DNA from: Laetiporus sulphureus 93-53
Lineage: Eukaryota > Basidiomycota > Agaricomycetes > Polyporales > Laetiporaceae
Length of the DNA stretch: 58,475 bases
Reading direction: 5' to 3'
NCBI RefSeq assembly: GCF_001632365.1
Contig: NW_024468561.1
Coordinates: 70,106 to 128,580 of the forward strand
The notes under the pieces were generated by a model, which was not told where the DNA came from, searched no databases, and saw only the letters and a list, made by a program, of their open reading frames with translations. Shown here piece after piece: positions 20,341-32,022 of this stretch (position 1 is the stretch's first letter; each line of letters opens with the position of its first letter). Made by a program: the position numbers and the translations under genes.

Positions 20341-22312
20341 CTAGTACGGTAGCTCGCAGTCACGCAATAGCAGCAGATCATCTGGACGGCATTGCAAATA
20401 CTCTCTTCGGCGCGAAGCACGGCGTTCAGCGTTCAGCAGACCCTGATTCAGGTCGCCGGCTGGTGGGAAAGAGTGGGTGGGAATTGGAGATGGGAAGAGG
20501 AAACGAATGCGGGAGGAAGGAGAACGTGAAGCTGTGTGGGGTGTGAGCGGCCTGGCTTGGGCTAGGCGTCCGTTGCGGCGTTGGCACGCAACGCGGCGGG
20601 TGGTAACGACAGCCGAGCTCACTTACAGTATGAAGGTGAAGAGTGAGGAGAAGGGCGTTACCGTTCACATCCAGCTATTGCACATGCAAGCTACATAGCT
20701 GGGAGCAAAGGACGAATACGGTGCATCTACGGGAAGCAGAAGCGCGTCGACGACTCTTCTGTGGTCCAGACACTTTCTATGCACCGCTTGGCAAGTGTCC
20801 ACGACGGGAGGGGGGTTATAGCGTAATGCCGCATAGCACGTTGGGGTGGAGATGCGCACAGTCGGGCGACCTATTCATTAGCAGAGCGCGTAATACGGTC
20901 CGAACGTACCAATACAGAAGAAAGCGTCGGCAGAAGCGTCGGGACTCGGGTGAAGAGATGGTTATAGAGCGGACGCACCGGCGATCCGCCATTCATTCCT
21001 CGCTCCACCCATATACCATTCCGGATCAGAACGCGAGAAGGGCTCGACTTATCGCTGATGTGTCTTGAAGGACGGCGACGGTTGGCAGATGCGAGCGCGT
21101 TATCTCGCTGGGGATTGATCGCGAGTACGACCCGAGTTTCATGACGGCATTTCCATACGAGACGTCCGAGTACGGCGGCGGGGCGGTGCAAGCGACGATC
21201 GATACGCGACGATGGCGTGCGCGCGAAAAAAAGCTAGGAGCGGAAACGCCAGGGTCGAGTCGAGTAGGATCGCAATTGAATGGGTAGGAAAAAGAGAGGC
21301 GCAGCGAGCATCGGACGCGCGTCGAAAAAGATTTCGCGTAATTTTTCTGCGGCCGGTGTCCCAGAGAACAGAATAAGAGAATGGAGATGGGAAAGGGGAG
21401 TGGCACAAAAGGATATCCTTCTTGTCAATGGAGTCTCCGCGAAGGCGCGAAGAAGGCGATCTAGAAAGGCGTGCGGAGACTGTGGCAGTGGATACGGCTG
21501 CGAAGGAGAGATAGGAGGGAGCAATAGGATCGAATAAGGCGGGCTTAGACGTAAGGGAAGGGGCAAAGAGAAGATGGATGGGAGCGGGTATGATGAGATT
21601 GGCTGGGTTCGAATGGGACGATGATGGTGGGAAAAGAGACAGGCACGGCGAGTATCTGAATCCGCAAAGGGCGTGCAGGACTGAAGGGGTGAAATAGGCT
21701 TTGGGGGTTGTTCGTTCAGGATGGTGCAGGACGCTGAGGATCTGCGGTGCATCTGGGATCGCGCCGGGAGGGAGGCGCGTGTGTCGGGTATCGGGCCTGA
21801 GCGAGGCCACGGGGCGGAGGTGATGGGCGAAGGCGGACTGAATGGATGGAGGCGATAGGAAACTCTGATGTGAAATGATGGGAAGGCCAGAACGTGCCCG
21901 TTGGTCTGTGGAGCGAGCATCGCCCAACACTGCCGTGCGACCGCCGGGCACCGCAGCGGAGAACGAGGCGTCCTGCGGCGAGCAGTAGCTTTTAGTGAAT
22001 CGCTGGCTATCGGACGGGGCTAGGGGGAGAGCGCGGTGGAGGGCGAGGGCGCGGCGGCGGTGGGCCTGGAAAGGGAAAAGGGCGATAAGGGGCACGTGCG
22101 CAGTAGCAGGAAAAGGAAATTGTAATGACGTCGCGTTTGGATTATAGGCTCGTCCGGGACACAAAACCAAAACGGAGTCGCACCTCGCCCAGTGTTCTTT
22201 TCTCAGCATTATTTCTCTCCGCCGCCTGCCACCCAGTGCGTCCCCTTCAATAACCCCTCTCTCCTTCGGGCAGCAGCCACAGCCCCTATTGCCACCTCAC
22301 TTTCCCCCCACG
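20341..22312. other. Purine-rich upstream region of the CBM21 gene
   Basis: The plus strand is strongly G/A-rich from about 20400 to 22080, then flips to C/T-rich from about 22190 to the CBM21 start. The minus strand has a 356-codon open frame (21139-22209) that begins with ATG right at the composition switch. I regard the frame as a likely by-product, because C/T-rich strands contain few stop codons. The C/T-rich segment at 22190-22312 fits a basidiomycete core promoter and 5' leader. Confidence 0.5.
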
Positions 22313-25300
22313 ATGCCCTACGCCGTCCCCGCCGTCGAGCGTCCCTCTCCGCCGTCGTCCAACACATCCAGCATGTCATCCTCCGCCGTCACCAGCCCCC
22401 GCGCTGCCCATCGCCGCACCCGCTCCGCCAACAACTTCTCCGACGAGCGCGGCCCCGGCGCCTTTGCACCCATGGGCCAACTCCCCCGCTCGCATAAGCG
22501 ACGTGTCTTCCACATTGACGTCCCCGATGATGACTCACCGCCCGACGACGACAAGTCCTTCGACATTTCCCCCCTCGCCACGCCCAGGCCCATCAACGGC
22601 ACCGCCAACGGCTACCTCTCCCCTCCCAACTCCCTCCGCCTATCCATGACCTCGGGCAAGTTCTCACCCGCCGTTGACCCTCCCTCGCGCATCGACATCC
22701 CCCCTCTCCAGCCTGCCTCTGTCCCATTCCCCACATCATCACCGCTCTCCCCGTCTGACACAGTCTCACCTTTATTTGCTGCTTCCTCTTCCTTGTCCTC
22801 TTCTCCTCCCGCATCCTCCCTCCCGCGTACCCCCAGCACCCCTATTATTCTCTCCAACGGCAAGCCTCTCAAGCCCTCTCTCAAGTCATCCTGCTCTTCT
22901 CCCAACGTCGCCGGCATGGTGGACCGCGCCCACAAGCATCTCCGTGCCCAATCGGCCCCCAGCACACCCGCTGGGCCCAAGAACGTCCACTTTGCCGAGA
23001 AGGATGCCGGCCTCGAGACTGTCCGCGTCTTCAACCGCTCCGGAAAGCCCGCGAGTCTGTCGAAGCCACCGGGCGAGGAGACCGAGACCGAGACAGAGGC
23101 AGAGTCGTCTTCGTACGTTCGCAATTCCTTCCCCTTCCCGTCCTTCGCCGCCGCCCACGCACACACGCGCGACGAGCTCCCTCTACACGAGATCGATCCC
23201 AGTCCCGATCGTACGAACCTCGTGCCTGCGCCCAATCCCTCGCCCTACGCCAACATCTACCTCGAGACGCTTGCCCTGCCGAGGACGCGCCCACCCGCGC
23301 TCCGCGGTACGGTGCTTGTCCGGAACATCACCTTCGAGAAGCGCGTCGTTGTCCGTTTCACGCTTGATGACTGGCAGACGACGAGCGAGGTGACGTGTAA
23401 GCACGTCGTGAGCCTCCCGAGCCTCCCGCCACCGTTTCCGCAGGCGCGCACGATGGGTGATGTCGCGGGTAGCATTGCACATGGAGATGTACCCAAAGTG
23501 GATAATGCAAAGTCTTCGTGGGATCGATTCAGGTGAGCAGGATCGCATGCTTTTGCAGCCACCGGGCTCGGCGCTGACGAGTCCTTTGACAGCTTCACTA
23601 TTCGCTTAGAAGATTACGAGCACAAGCTTTGCGACCGCACGCTTTATCTCGTCGCTCGGTATTCCCCCGGCTGCGGTGGCGAGTTCTGGGATAACAACGG
23701 CGGGAAGAACTTCCGCGTTGGATTCCGACGCGTGGCGTCCTTGCCAGCACACTCGCATAACCTCGCTGGAATGGGCCTCGGCATGGGCATGGGCATGGGT
23801 CTCAGCTCAGCGGAACAACGCGCCCAGCAGCGGACGTTCAGTGCACCAAGCACGATGCGTCCAACGCCGACGACGGCTGCCATCAGAGACCGCGAGAGCT
23901 CGGATGGCGCGAGGGAGCGTGCGCTTGCAGCCGCTGCGGCGGAGGTCGAGGCGGAGAAGGCAAGAGCGCAGCCATATACTTCTTCGTATGCGTATGGTGC
24001 GCCTCCCTCGCAGCTGGTCCGCTCGATGTCGTCGCCGCATCAGCGTTCGTCATTGTCTGAAGATAAGGAGCGTCCTTCGAGCGTGCCGACGAGCCCCACA
24101 CAGGCGTACATCAAGAAGAAGCTGAGCCTGTCGAACTACGTCGCGCCTTGTGTCGAAATCGCTCGCGAGACGACGCCGATCGGGAGAGCGAGGAGTGCAA
24201 GTCTGCCCAGCGGGGCAGGCATGAGTGCAGATTCAACACCGAGTAACAGAAGCGAGGAGAGTCTCTGCTTGAAGAACGAGGAGGGCTCGCCAGGCCCGCA
24301 GCGGCCGTTGATGGTGCTGAAGACGACGATGATCGGCGGACACCCCGCGACCATGCTCGTACCGGCGCACGAGCTCGAACCACTGGAGTTCAAGCTGCCG
24401 TATAGTGGCGTGAACGGGTTCGGCGCAGAGATGGGTACGGGTTTGGGGATCGAGTTCCCGGCGCCGGGAGTGAACAACATCGGCCTCTTGAGTCCGCCGA
24501 GGAGCCCCGAGGAGCAGAGTCCGGGTGTGTTTGGGTTCGGGTTTGGCTTGAAGATGATGGAGGATAAGAAGGAGCAGGAGCACGAGAAGGAGAAGAAGCT
24601 GAAGATCAAGACCAAGCCCGAAAGCGGGGACGCCCACCACCCGCTCCTCATCCGCAAGCGCACCGCCCGCGTCGCGAATGACCATAAGAAGTCGAACAGG
24701 CCGTCAGCATCCTCGGGATCGTCATCGTCTTCTGAGGAGTCCGACTCGGGATCTACCACGCCGACGAGCACCATCGCGACCGCGCCCGACAGCCCCAGAG
24801 ACATTGAAGATGTGAGTGCTACCGACGCTTCGACGCACCGCGAGGACTCGGGTTCTTCGACCGAGTCGATAGGCAGCAGCACGAGCACGACGGGTACCCC
24901 GAGCGGGGCTGCGCATCGCGAACGCGATTCGAGCTATGCAGCGCTCATTCGCCAGTGGTGTTTTACAGGCAGCCCGACAGGCATGCCGAGCCCGAACGGC
25001 GGCGCTTTTGGGAATGGAGGCGCGAAGGAGGGTGCGAGGGGATACGGGTTCCCTGGGTTTGGATTTGGAATGTCGGATGCGGGCATGGTTGGAGGTGAGT
25101 TGCGAGTTCTTTTTATGCTTGGTTGGTGTTTGGTGTCGAGGTGGTGGTGAGAGCAGAAGAGGACGACGCACCCGAGTAGGGGAGTCGGGCTTTGGTGACG
25201 CCCGATCAAAGTCGTTCTGGATATGGGCTGCTTAGAGCGTGTTCGGACGTCGTCCTGGGGTGGTCTGATGAGGCGACACGACGACGAGGGAAAGAAACCT

Positions 25301-25496
25301 CAATGCTCTCCCCTTCCCTCAGCTTTTGACGTTCTCAAGGACGTCATTTGTGGGTTTAGCGATGACGCAGTCGCCTGGCGTACGCCTCGCGGTTTTGCGC
25401 TTGAATTCATTCGTTCCTCTTTGTGCGGCTACAATGCGGGGTAGAGGGTCGACAGGTACTGACGATTTTCCTTTCCCCACAGCTCATATGCGTTGA
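22313..25496 (+). CDS. CBM21 glycogen-targeting regulatory subunit of protein phosphatase 1 (GAC1/PIG-like)
   Basis: Targets PP1 (Glc7) to glycogen to activate glycogen synthase. Exon 1 is 22313-23532 and exon 2 is 23593-25094, in phase. A Ser/Pro-rich N-terminus of about 220 residues precedes KNVHF (residues about 223-227), an RVxF-type PP1 docking motif. CBM21 follows (about 332-445), with VRNITFEKRVVVRFTLDDW, WDRFSFTIRLEDYE, LYLVARY and GGEFWDNNGGKNFRVGF. The intron splits the WDRFS segment. The C-terminal half is low-complexity (Ser, Gly, Met) and includes SYAALIRQWCF, resembling the end motif of this family. Exon 2 stops at a GTGAGT donor; the last exon is uncertain. Acceptor 25482 gives only four more codons in phase. 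A one-base shift there would open a longer SYALNVNSDTYSRDD tail. Family firm, 3' end weak. Confidence 0.85.
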
Positions 25497-26688
25497 ACGT
25501 GAACTCGGATACGTACTCCCGCGATGATCCTCCACGTCACGACGCCTATACCCCAAGCCCTTTCCCGACTTTCCTTTCGCGACCTAATTTAACGACACGT
25601 CCTACTCGCTCCCGGGCACTCTGTGGGATGCACCGCGCGATGCCGACGTTTGCGCCGGTCATCTGACGCGGGGCGCCCGCGTGCTTGCCCCCTTCTATAT
25701 GCTGCTTTTGCACTCCATGCTGTCTGGGATTCACGTCGAGCGACGGGAAGCGCGCGGCTGTGCGGGAAGACGTAACTTCGGACGGACCTTGCACTCCATG
25801 TGATCCTGTGTGTTGGGCGGTTGCTGGTTGGCTTTGATAGTCAGTTGGTTGGCTCGCCTGGCAAGAAGAAAAGAGCGCGTGTATGCGCTCAGCAGACTGG
25901 TCACTTGTCGCTTCGTCCGTCCCACTCGCCGTCTCCTCGTTCGCTATGCTCGACTCCGTCAATGCCTCATCTCGCCTCGCAATATTTCCTCTATCTATTC
26001 GTATCTGTTTGGACGTTCCTTCCGCCCACCATGTACATCAAGATGCTCCTCAAAAGGGTGCCGTTGCATACTGCAGCGCCCATACCCGCCAATTGCAGCT
26101 GTCTAGAGACAGCTTCGTTCCATATACATCCTCAGGCGGCGCTCAACACGTCATCTCAGGCGCGATCCCCAGCTCCTCATTGTCTGCCCTCATCTATTAT
26201 CGCGTGTTGTATATTTAGTGTATAGTATTACAGGTTTCTATGTTTTTTCTCCGTTTCTCCTTACATGCGTGTCTCCACTGCAATACTGTCATGTTTTCTT
26301 TGGATATTCGTCATGTGTCTTGTACACGACGTCCATTCTTCATTATCGCTGAACTCTCGCGCTCCGTTAGCATGCCATTTACGCCTCCGTACGATCGTAG
26401 CACGACAGGCGTAGCACTGCCATAGATACCCGCATCATGATTTACGATTGATTATTTCATGTCGCTACATGGTTCCTGCAATACACTTATCCTGAGCCGT
26501 ATACTCGTACACTGGTCGAGAACAAGATGGCTGTGATGGCTGTGAGTTTTAGTGTCCATTTTGGAGCCGCGTGATGCGCGGTGATGTGAACCATCAGACG
26601 GTTAGATGGACTCGCTAAAGCTACGAGAGAGACCATCAGTAGATACAGAGTGCCGCACTAGGACCGAACAAGAACAGTATGTCGTGGG

Positions 26689-26935
26689 TAGCAGGTACAG
26701 TAGCCTCATACTCACAGTCACGGCCGCGGAGAGTGGAGTGATACGCGCAATCGCTGGAGAAGGCAAGTGAGTTGGCTGGGGCTGATGCGAAGGGCGTTGT
26801 TGTACTATTAGCAGGAACCTCACACTCACAGTCACGGCCGCGGAGAGTGGACTGATACGCGATTGATAGTTGGAGAAAGCGAGTGACTTGGCTGGAGCTG
26901 ATGGCTGATACGAAGGACGACGTTGTACCACTATC
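26689..26935. repeat. Tandem duplication, about 120-base unit
   Basis: Copy 1 is 26689-26808 and copy 2 is 26809 to about 26935. Both contain CTCACAGTCACGGCCGCGGA-GAGTGGA, TGATACGCG, TTGGAGAA-like, AGTGA-TTGGCTGG and GTTGTAC in the same order, with small differences. Confidence 0.85.
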
Positions 26936-27980
26936 TCTATTGATTGTCGATTGGCGGCACGAAATGGCACGAAATACAAATGGGGCTTGAGAACGCAGGT
27001 GCAGTGCGAGCGCGGCGGCATTGATTTGGATTTGCGAATTCGGCGGTACAGTAGGGGCGGGTGCAGTACTAGTGTGTGTGTGTGTGATCACTGATCGTGC
27101 CGTCTCGGTCTCGGACGCAAGTGAGACCCTTAGCGCAGCCAAGGCTGTACGCTGATCGCCATCGCTAATGCCAACGCCAATGCCGCCGTTCGACTTCGCC
27201 GTGATGGAGATGGAGGGAGCTGCGGTCGAGCCATGCTGTATACGCGATGCGTGTTGCGGGGGGAGCACTTGAATGACTGTATCCGAGGGGACTTCGTGAG
27301 GGTTCTGATTGTGGATGAGCGTCGAACCGCGAATGAACGGCTTAGGGGCCGGTGCCGACCTGGAGTTTTGGGGTGGCCCGTTCCCCGACTAAAGCGCCCT
27401 TGGGGAGAAGGGCGGGGCCCCGCAGGATGAAACCCCCCAATTATGTTCTAGTGCGCGCAATGCGGGGAAGGTGAATAGGAGGTCGTCTAATATGCTAATG
27501 TTTGCAATAGCCTATTTTTGTCCTAGAGGGGTTGGGGGTCGCTAGGAAGAGGGGTGGGCGGACACTGCTTCCATTATTGCCTCCGCGGTCAAGAGTGATC
27601 GGCGGTCTCAGGGTGTTATTTCATTTCGGAGTGCACAAAATGAATGGGCCCGGCTCGTGGATGGCGGTGGGTGACAAGGTTATTTCAGGGAGGAACAAGG
27701 GAGTGCTTCGTGTCTCACTGAAGATTAAGCAGGAGGACTAAGGAGGACTCAAGGAGCGAACGCACCGGTTGTGCTATGCAGAACGGGTTCCGTGCGTGAA
27801 TGAAATGCCACCGTTGAGTGCCCCATTTTGCATTTCATGGCAGGCGGATGCTCCGTCCCCGGGATCGCAAAACCTTGCGAGTGCTGGTGCTGCTGTTACT
27901 AAATCAAGGCATCGACTTATTGAGAGTCGATGAAGACAACGTTGGTGATATGATTTAACTTGCAATCACTTTGTGTAGTA

Positions 27981-28194
27981 ATAGCATACGCACGCATTAC
28001 ATCGTGATACCGCACCGAATCCCGGATAGCAACGACGAAGAGCAGTACTTCGATTGCGAGGGCTTAAACAATTCAATGGTGTCGCTAAAGCGATAGTATA
28101 CGCACGAAATACATCGTGATATCGCACCGAACCCCCGGATAACAACGGAAAAGAGCAGTACTTCGATTGCGAGGGCTCAATGATGTGGCTAAAG
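27981..28194. repeat. Tandem duplication, about 110-base unit
   Basis: Copy 1 is 27981-28090 and copy 2 is 28093-28194. Shared blocks are ATACATCGTGAT-like, CGCACCGAA, GAGCAGTACTTCGATTGCGA-GGGCT and GGCTAAAG-like. The middle block is identical in both copies, so the duplication looks fairly recent. Confidence 0.9.
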
Positions 28195-28296
28195 TTTATT
28201 GTCCTGCCGCAATTGAATGCTATATTATCGTCATGTAATGTAACGTTGAGAAATCAGCACCAACTGTCTCTCACCATTGGCTAAATCGACGTGAGT

Positions 28297-28520
28297 TTAC
28301 TGGGCGGTGACCACAGCGTCGTTAATGGACACATAGCACATTGTCTTTGCCAACTCTTCTACTAGTTCGGTCACCGCGCGATTGATGAGGCTGACAGTTG
28401 GACGTTCCGGAGCCAGGAGATTAAGCACAGTACATAGATCAATCTGCAAGAGCCGCGATAGGTTCAAACGAGGGCGGTAACAGAATATTCTCTTCTTTGC
28501 ATGAACAATGGTAAAACCAG
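28297..28520 (-). pseudogene. Orphan coding-like exon, unclassified
   Basis: On the minus strand a frame reads NLSRLLQIDLCTVLNLLAPE, RPTVSLINRAVTELVEELAK and TMCYVSINDAVVTAQ, then a TAA at 28297-28299. It has the feel of a real 3' exon, but it has no start codon. Further coding-like bits upstream (about 28560-28700, minus) are broken by stops. I do not recognise the family; it is probably a gene relic. Confidence 0.3.
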
Positions 28521-31176
28521 TGAGAAGTGTATATTATCATGAAGAACTTGAGCATACCTATCGATCCCATTTCATGTCATGCTGGAAAAGAGACCATTGG
28601 CACATCTCTTCGCGTGTATCCGCACCGAGAGTAGGCTGCATGACTACTCAGCTCCTCAGAGATGATGAACTTCATCGGCCCATTTGCTTATCTAGAGATA
28701 GGATAATCGCTATATACTTTGGGAGAGCACACACATGATCATCGTAGAGCGCGTTGAAGGCCAATTGACTCACCAGGTGATGATGGCAGGCACAAACGTC
28801 AGAGGTGCAGTTTTCTTTGCCAGCGTGGCGTCAGTTTGTCCAACTCTTGGATGGAAGGGTTGCAACGCGACCGATATGCGTTTGGCAATTGTTCCTGGCC
28901 CGCGACGCTCAGCTACAAGACAGATCGACGTGATTGATCTTTAGCTTGCTCTCATTCCATGAGGATTTTTCCAGTGGCAATGTTTGTGTTCTGAGGAAGT
29001 TTTGAGAGAAGGAAATCAAGTTCATGAACAGGTTGCTCGTCATTGTGGTGATGGTTGCCGGCAGCCACAGGCGCGTTGATCGCTGTTGTCGCACGCGATC
29101 ATGCGACCTTCAACTTGTCCTAGAGGTGCAATCATTCAATGTCTATGATGGATTCCCGCTACAAAGTAACGATGGCTCGTGAGTTTTCTATTAGCCTGTT
29201 GACTGCCGTTGGGACGACGTTCTCTGTTGTTGTTCCAGATGAGTCGACGGAGGACCCCCAGCATTTTCTCAATATGCCCTGAGGATCACAGCCAAGATGA
29301 CGCTATGCGGTCTCTCCATCCAACGGTGTCCTGGATGCATTGATATTACCGAGTCGTGATATCTGGTCTTTTGGTGAGCACTAATGATTGCCTGCGATAC
29401 GGGGAAACGTCAATCCTGAGAAGCTGCTGACAGGTTCTTCGGAGCGAGGAACGACCCTTGGGATGCCTCTCGTATGATATGGTTGAACCACGATAACGAT
29501 CCTGGTTGCACCTTCATTTCGGGCATGTTCTTCGGGCTTGGACTACCCCAGGCGGTCGATCACAATGCCTCGACGGCCTTACAACAAATTCTCCTGGAAC
29601 GAACATACAAATATTACCCTCCTAAGGTCGCCGATTGGCACTGGGTTCTCTTGTTCACATGATGAATCTAAGATGGACACGCTCGCGGACATGGCGGCTG
29701 ACGTCTATGCGTTTCATGCACTCTTCGTTACGCGATTCTCGCAATACGCAGCTGCGCGTTTCCATCTAGCTGCTGAGATGGGGTGGCCACTATGGTCCAC
29801 ATCTCGCTAGCCTCATCCACAAAACGAACTTGGGTTCGCTTCAAAGCCCCCGACCTGGCGCTGTCGATAATCAACTTGAAGTCTTTGGTCCTCGCAAAAC
29901 GGCTTGACAGACCTTCTTATCCAATTCGAGTCAATGCATGACGACAATACGGCGGAGCTCCGTACCCATCATACGATCCAATGGACCAGAAGTCGAAGCA
30001 ATCGAGCGCGCCATACTGTCTGCAGCTCGTTGGTCAAGCCATGTCACGAAGTGCCATTGGAACTGACCTCAATCCCGCATCCCTGTACTGCTGGCCACGC
30101 ATTCTTTCACCAGTTGCAGGTGCGTTCTCCCAAGTTATCATACAATTTGCTCCTAATTCTTCGCTGGTCACCGCGTTATCAGAAATCGCTCCGAACTACT
30201 ACGATCTTAGGAAGACCTAAATAGCTCGACATGCCACATGGAGCATAATTGGATCGAAACGTGGATGAACGACCCGGAGCGTCAACGAGTGATCAGCGCG
30301 TCAGTACCTGACTTGCAACATGACCGTCAACGCCAGCTTCTATGGACAAGGTCAAGCCATGCGTAACAATATGTCATTGCTGCCCGAATTGATCAACAGT
30401 GGCATGCGTCTGCTGGCACATGCTGGGAACACAGGTTCGTGGGATCCCCTCTCGCACTATGTGCGCTGCGTCGACTGGCCTCACCCGTCATCTTCGCCGG
30501 ACGCTGTGTGTACCACATAGTTTGTCAACAAAGCTCATGCCCTCGATGTGATCCTCATGCATTCCATCTGAGGGAATTGAGCGCTGGATGCAGAGGCTTG
30601 AGCACAACTTCCATACGCAATTTGCGAAATCGCCTTCAATCCGGTGGACTACCATGGAGTCTGGAAGATATAGGCGTGGAGGTACAGATCGCTGTTTCGA
30701 GGTGCTGAAAACGGAAAACGTCACTTTTGTTCAGGTGTACGACGCTAGGTATGATTCGGCATTCTTCCAACCTGGACGATAACATGTCTTACAAATCCCG
30801 CGTAGGCATCTTGTATCTTGCAATCAGATAGAGGCTACAGCTGTGCGTTTTATATCTAGGTTCGGCAATTGTGGATGAAGAATATTCCGTTCTTAAAGGT
30901 TGATGCACATTTGATGTCCTCTTCTGCAAGATCAAAGTGACGGCGACGGGGAGCCCCTTGACATGCATGCTTTACGAGCACAATATGTAGTTTCAAGTAA
31001 TGGACAGTCTTGCAAGTTATAATGTCGTGTAATCGTGCCGCATTAAGACATGAGACGCGTTGATCGAAGGCTCTTGCCACACCGCGCCAAACAACCGCCT
31101 CGAGGTTGCCACATTGCTTCGGGCACCTAGCGGACATCTTCTTCTCAGCTTTCAGCTGTCGGTCCTCGCTCTTGGA
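28521..31176. other. Gene-poor region with possible coding relics
   Basis: A plus-strand frame at 29474-29660 reads FISGMFFGLGLPQAVDHN, and another at 29750-29810 reads AAARFHLAAEMGWP. Their spacing and wording faintly resemble Sel1-like repeats, but stops and frame changes lie between them. I found no intact gene and no transposon protein. Confidence 0.25.
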
Positions 31177-32022
31177 ATGCGTCGGGCGCAAACTGTTAGA
31201 CTTTATGGCCGACCGTCTGTAGGCCTAGGCGCCGATGATATATCAAGACTAACGGAAAACCCAGAGGAGTCTACTGAGGATGTGTTGCGTCGGCAGTTGA
31301 TCGAGAAGGACAGAGAGAACGACCGGGTATGCAACTGGCAAGGCTGCACATGATATGATCGCACCTCAGACTGGTATACGTCATCAGCTGCAGGACCAGA
31401 TCCAGGCGCTGCAAGCACAGCTGGCGCAGCGCCCTTCTATGGAGGCAGTCCAAGCACTGCAGAAGGAGTACACAAATCTGGAAATACTCCTCCAAGGGAC
31501 TCAAAGGGAGAACGAACGATCTATGGTTGAAATTGAACGGTGCGTTTCCATTTCTATGTTACGCTCACCCCCAATGTCTCACTGGACTTTCAAGAGGGAA
31601 GGCACGGGAGAAAGTACTGGAGCGTGAATTGGAGAGGCTCGCAGGAGCAAACTGGCAGGTGTGCCTTCTGGAATTTACACAGCTATTACATGATTACATG
31701 ATTTTCGCATGTCACACAGGAGAATCTGAATATCGGGACGTTGTCCTCCCCGGTCAAGAACTCTCGCAGAAGTAGTGCACCTCCGCCTCTTGGCTCCGCA
31801 TCATCCTCGACTTTCACCCAAGTACAAAGCACAGAGTCGCCCGTGAATGTCGGCACGAATGCTGTAGCGCCGCACACCGAACAATTGCGTTTGCTCATCC
31901 TGGGCATGGAAGAACGGCTGCGTGCTCGAGAGGAGAAGCTGTTGCAGGCTATCGAGCGAGCGGAAGCGGAGGGGTCACGATTTGAGGAACGGAGGAAAGA
32001 AACGCTGCCCACGGCATATTGA
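31177..32022 (+). CDS. Small coiled-coil protein, uncharacterised
   Basis: Exons 31177-31326, 31388-31539, 31595-31658 and 31720-32022 join in phase to about 222 residues. The protein is dominated by heptad-like helical sequence: LRRQLIEKDREND, LQDQIQALQAQLAQ, EAVQALQKEYTNLEILLQ, AREKVLERELERLAG. A Ser-rich linker follows, then a second helix, EQLRLLILGMEERLRAREEK, ending near LPTAY. I do not recognise a named family; it resembles uncharacterised basidiomycete coiled-coil proteins. The second exon could begin at 31370 instead (six more residues, in phase). The N-terminus is uncertain: more exons may lie upstream, and the ATG at 31177 is simply the first in frame. It sits alone in gene-poor DNA, but its splice sites and frame are intact. 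Confidence 0.65.

Larger units (their letters stand above)
25497..28296. other. Gene-poor region with tandem duplications
   Basis: No recognisable gene. A 210-codon minus-strand frame (26636-27268) spans a tandem duplication and encodes the repeated RGRDCE motif; it has no known domain, and I do not call it. A short GT run sits near 27071-27084. G-runs and C-runs cluster at 27340-27440. Two tandem duplications are listed separately. Confidence 0.4.

Noticed and set aside
21595..21625. tRNA gene suggested by GGTTCGAA-like B box near 21606
   Set aside because: No matching A box, acceptor stem or cloverleaf is apparent around it.
21139..22209. 356-codon minus-strand open frame as a real gene
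   Set aside because: No domain, and low-complexity Pro/Ser/Arg composition. It lies wholly in C/T-rich strand sequence, where stop codons are scarce. Kept as a finding about composition only.
10775..22300. Transposon proteins in the gene-poor tract
   Set aside because: I looked for reverse transcriptase, integrase and transposase motifs on both strands and saw none I could defend. A repeat-library search is needed to settle it.
22318..24888. Long antisense frames within the CBM21 gene (up to 250 codons)
   Set aside because: They are shadows of the plus-strand coding sequence, which has clear CBM21 and PP1-docking motifs.
27981..28194. CRISPR-like array
   Set aside because: Only two long copies, no short repeat/spacer pattern, and the host is eukaryotic.
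29474..29815. Sel1-repeat protein gene
   Set aside because: The resemblance is weak, and stops and frame changes interrupt it. Mentioned only as a possible relic.
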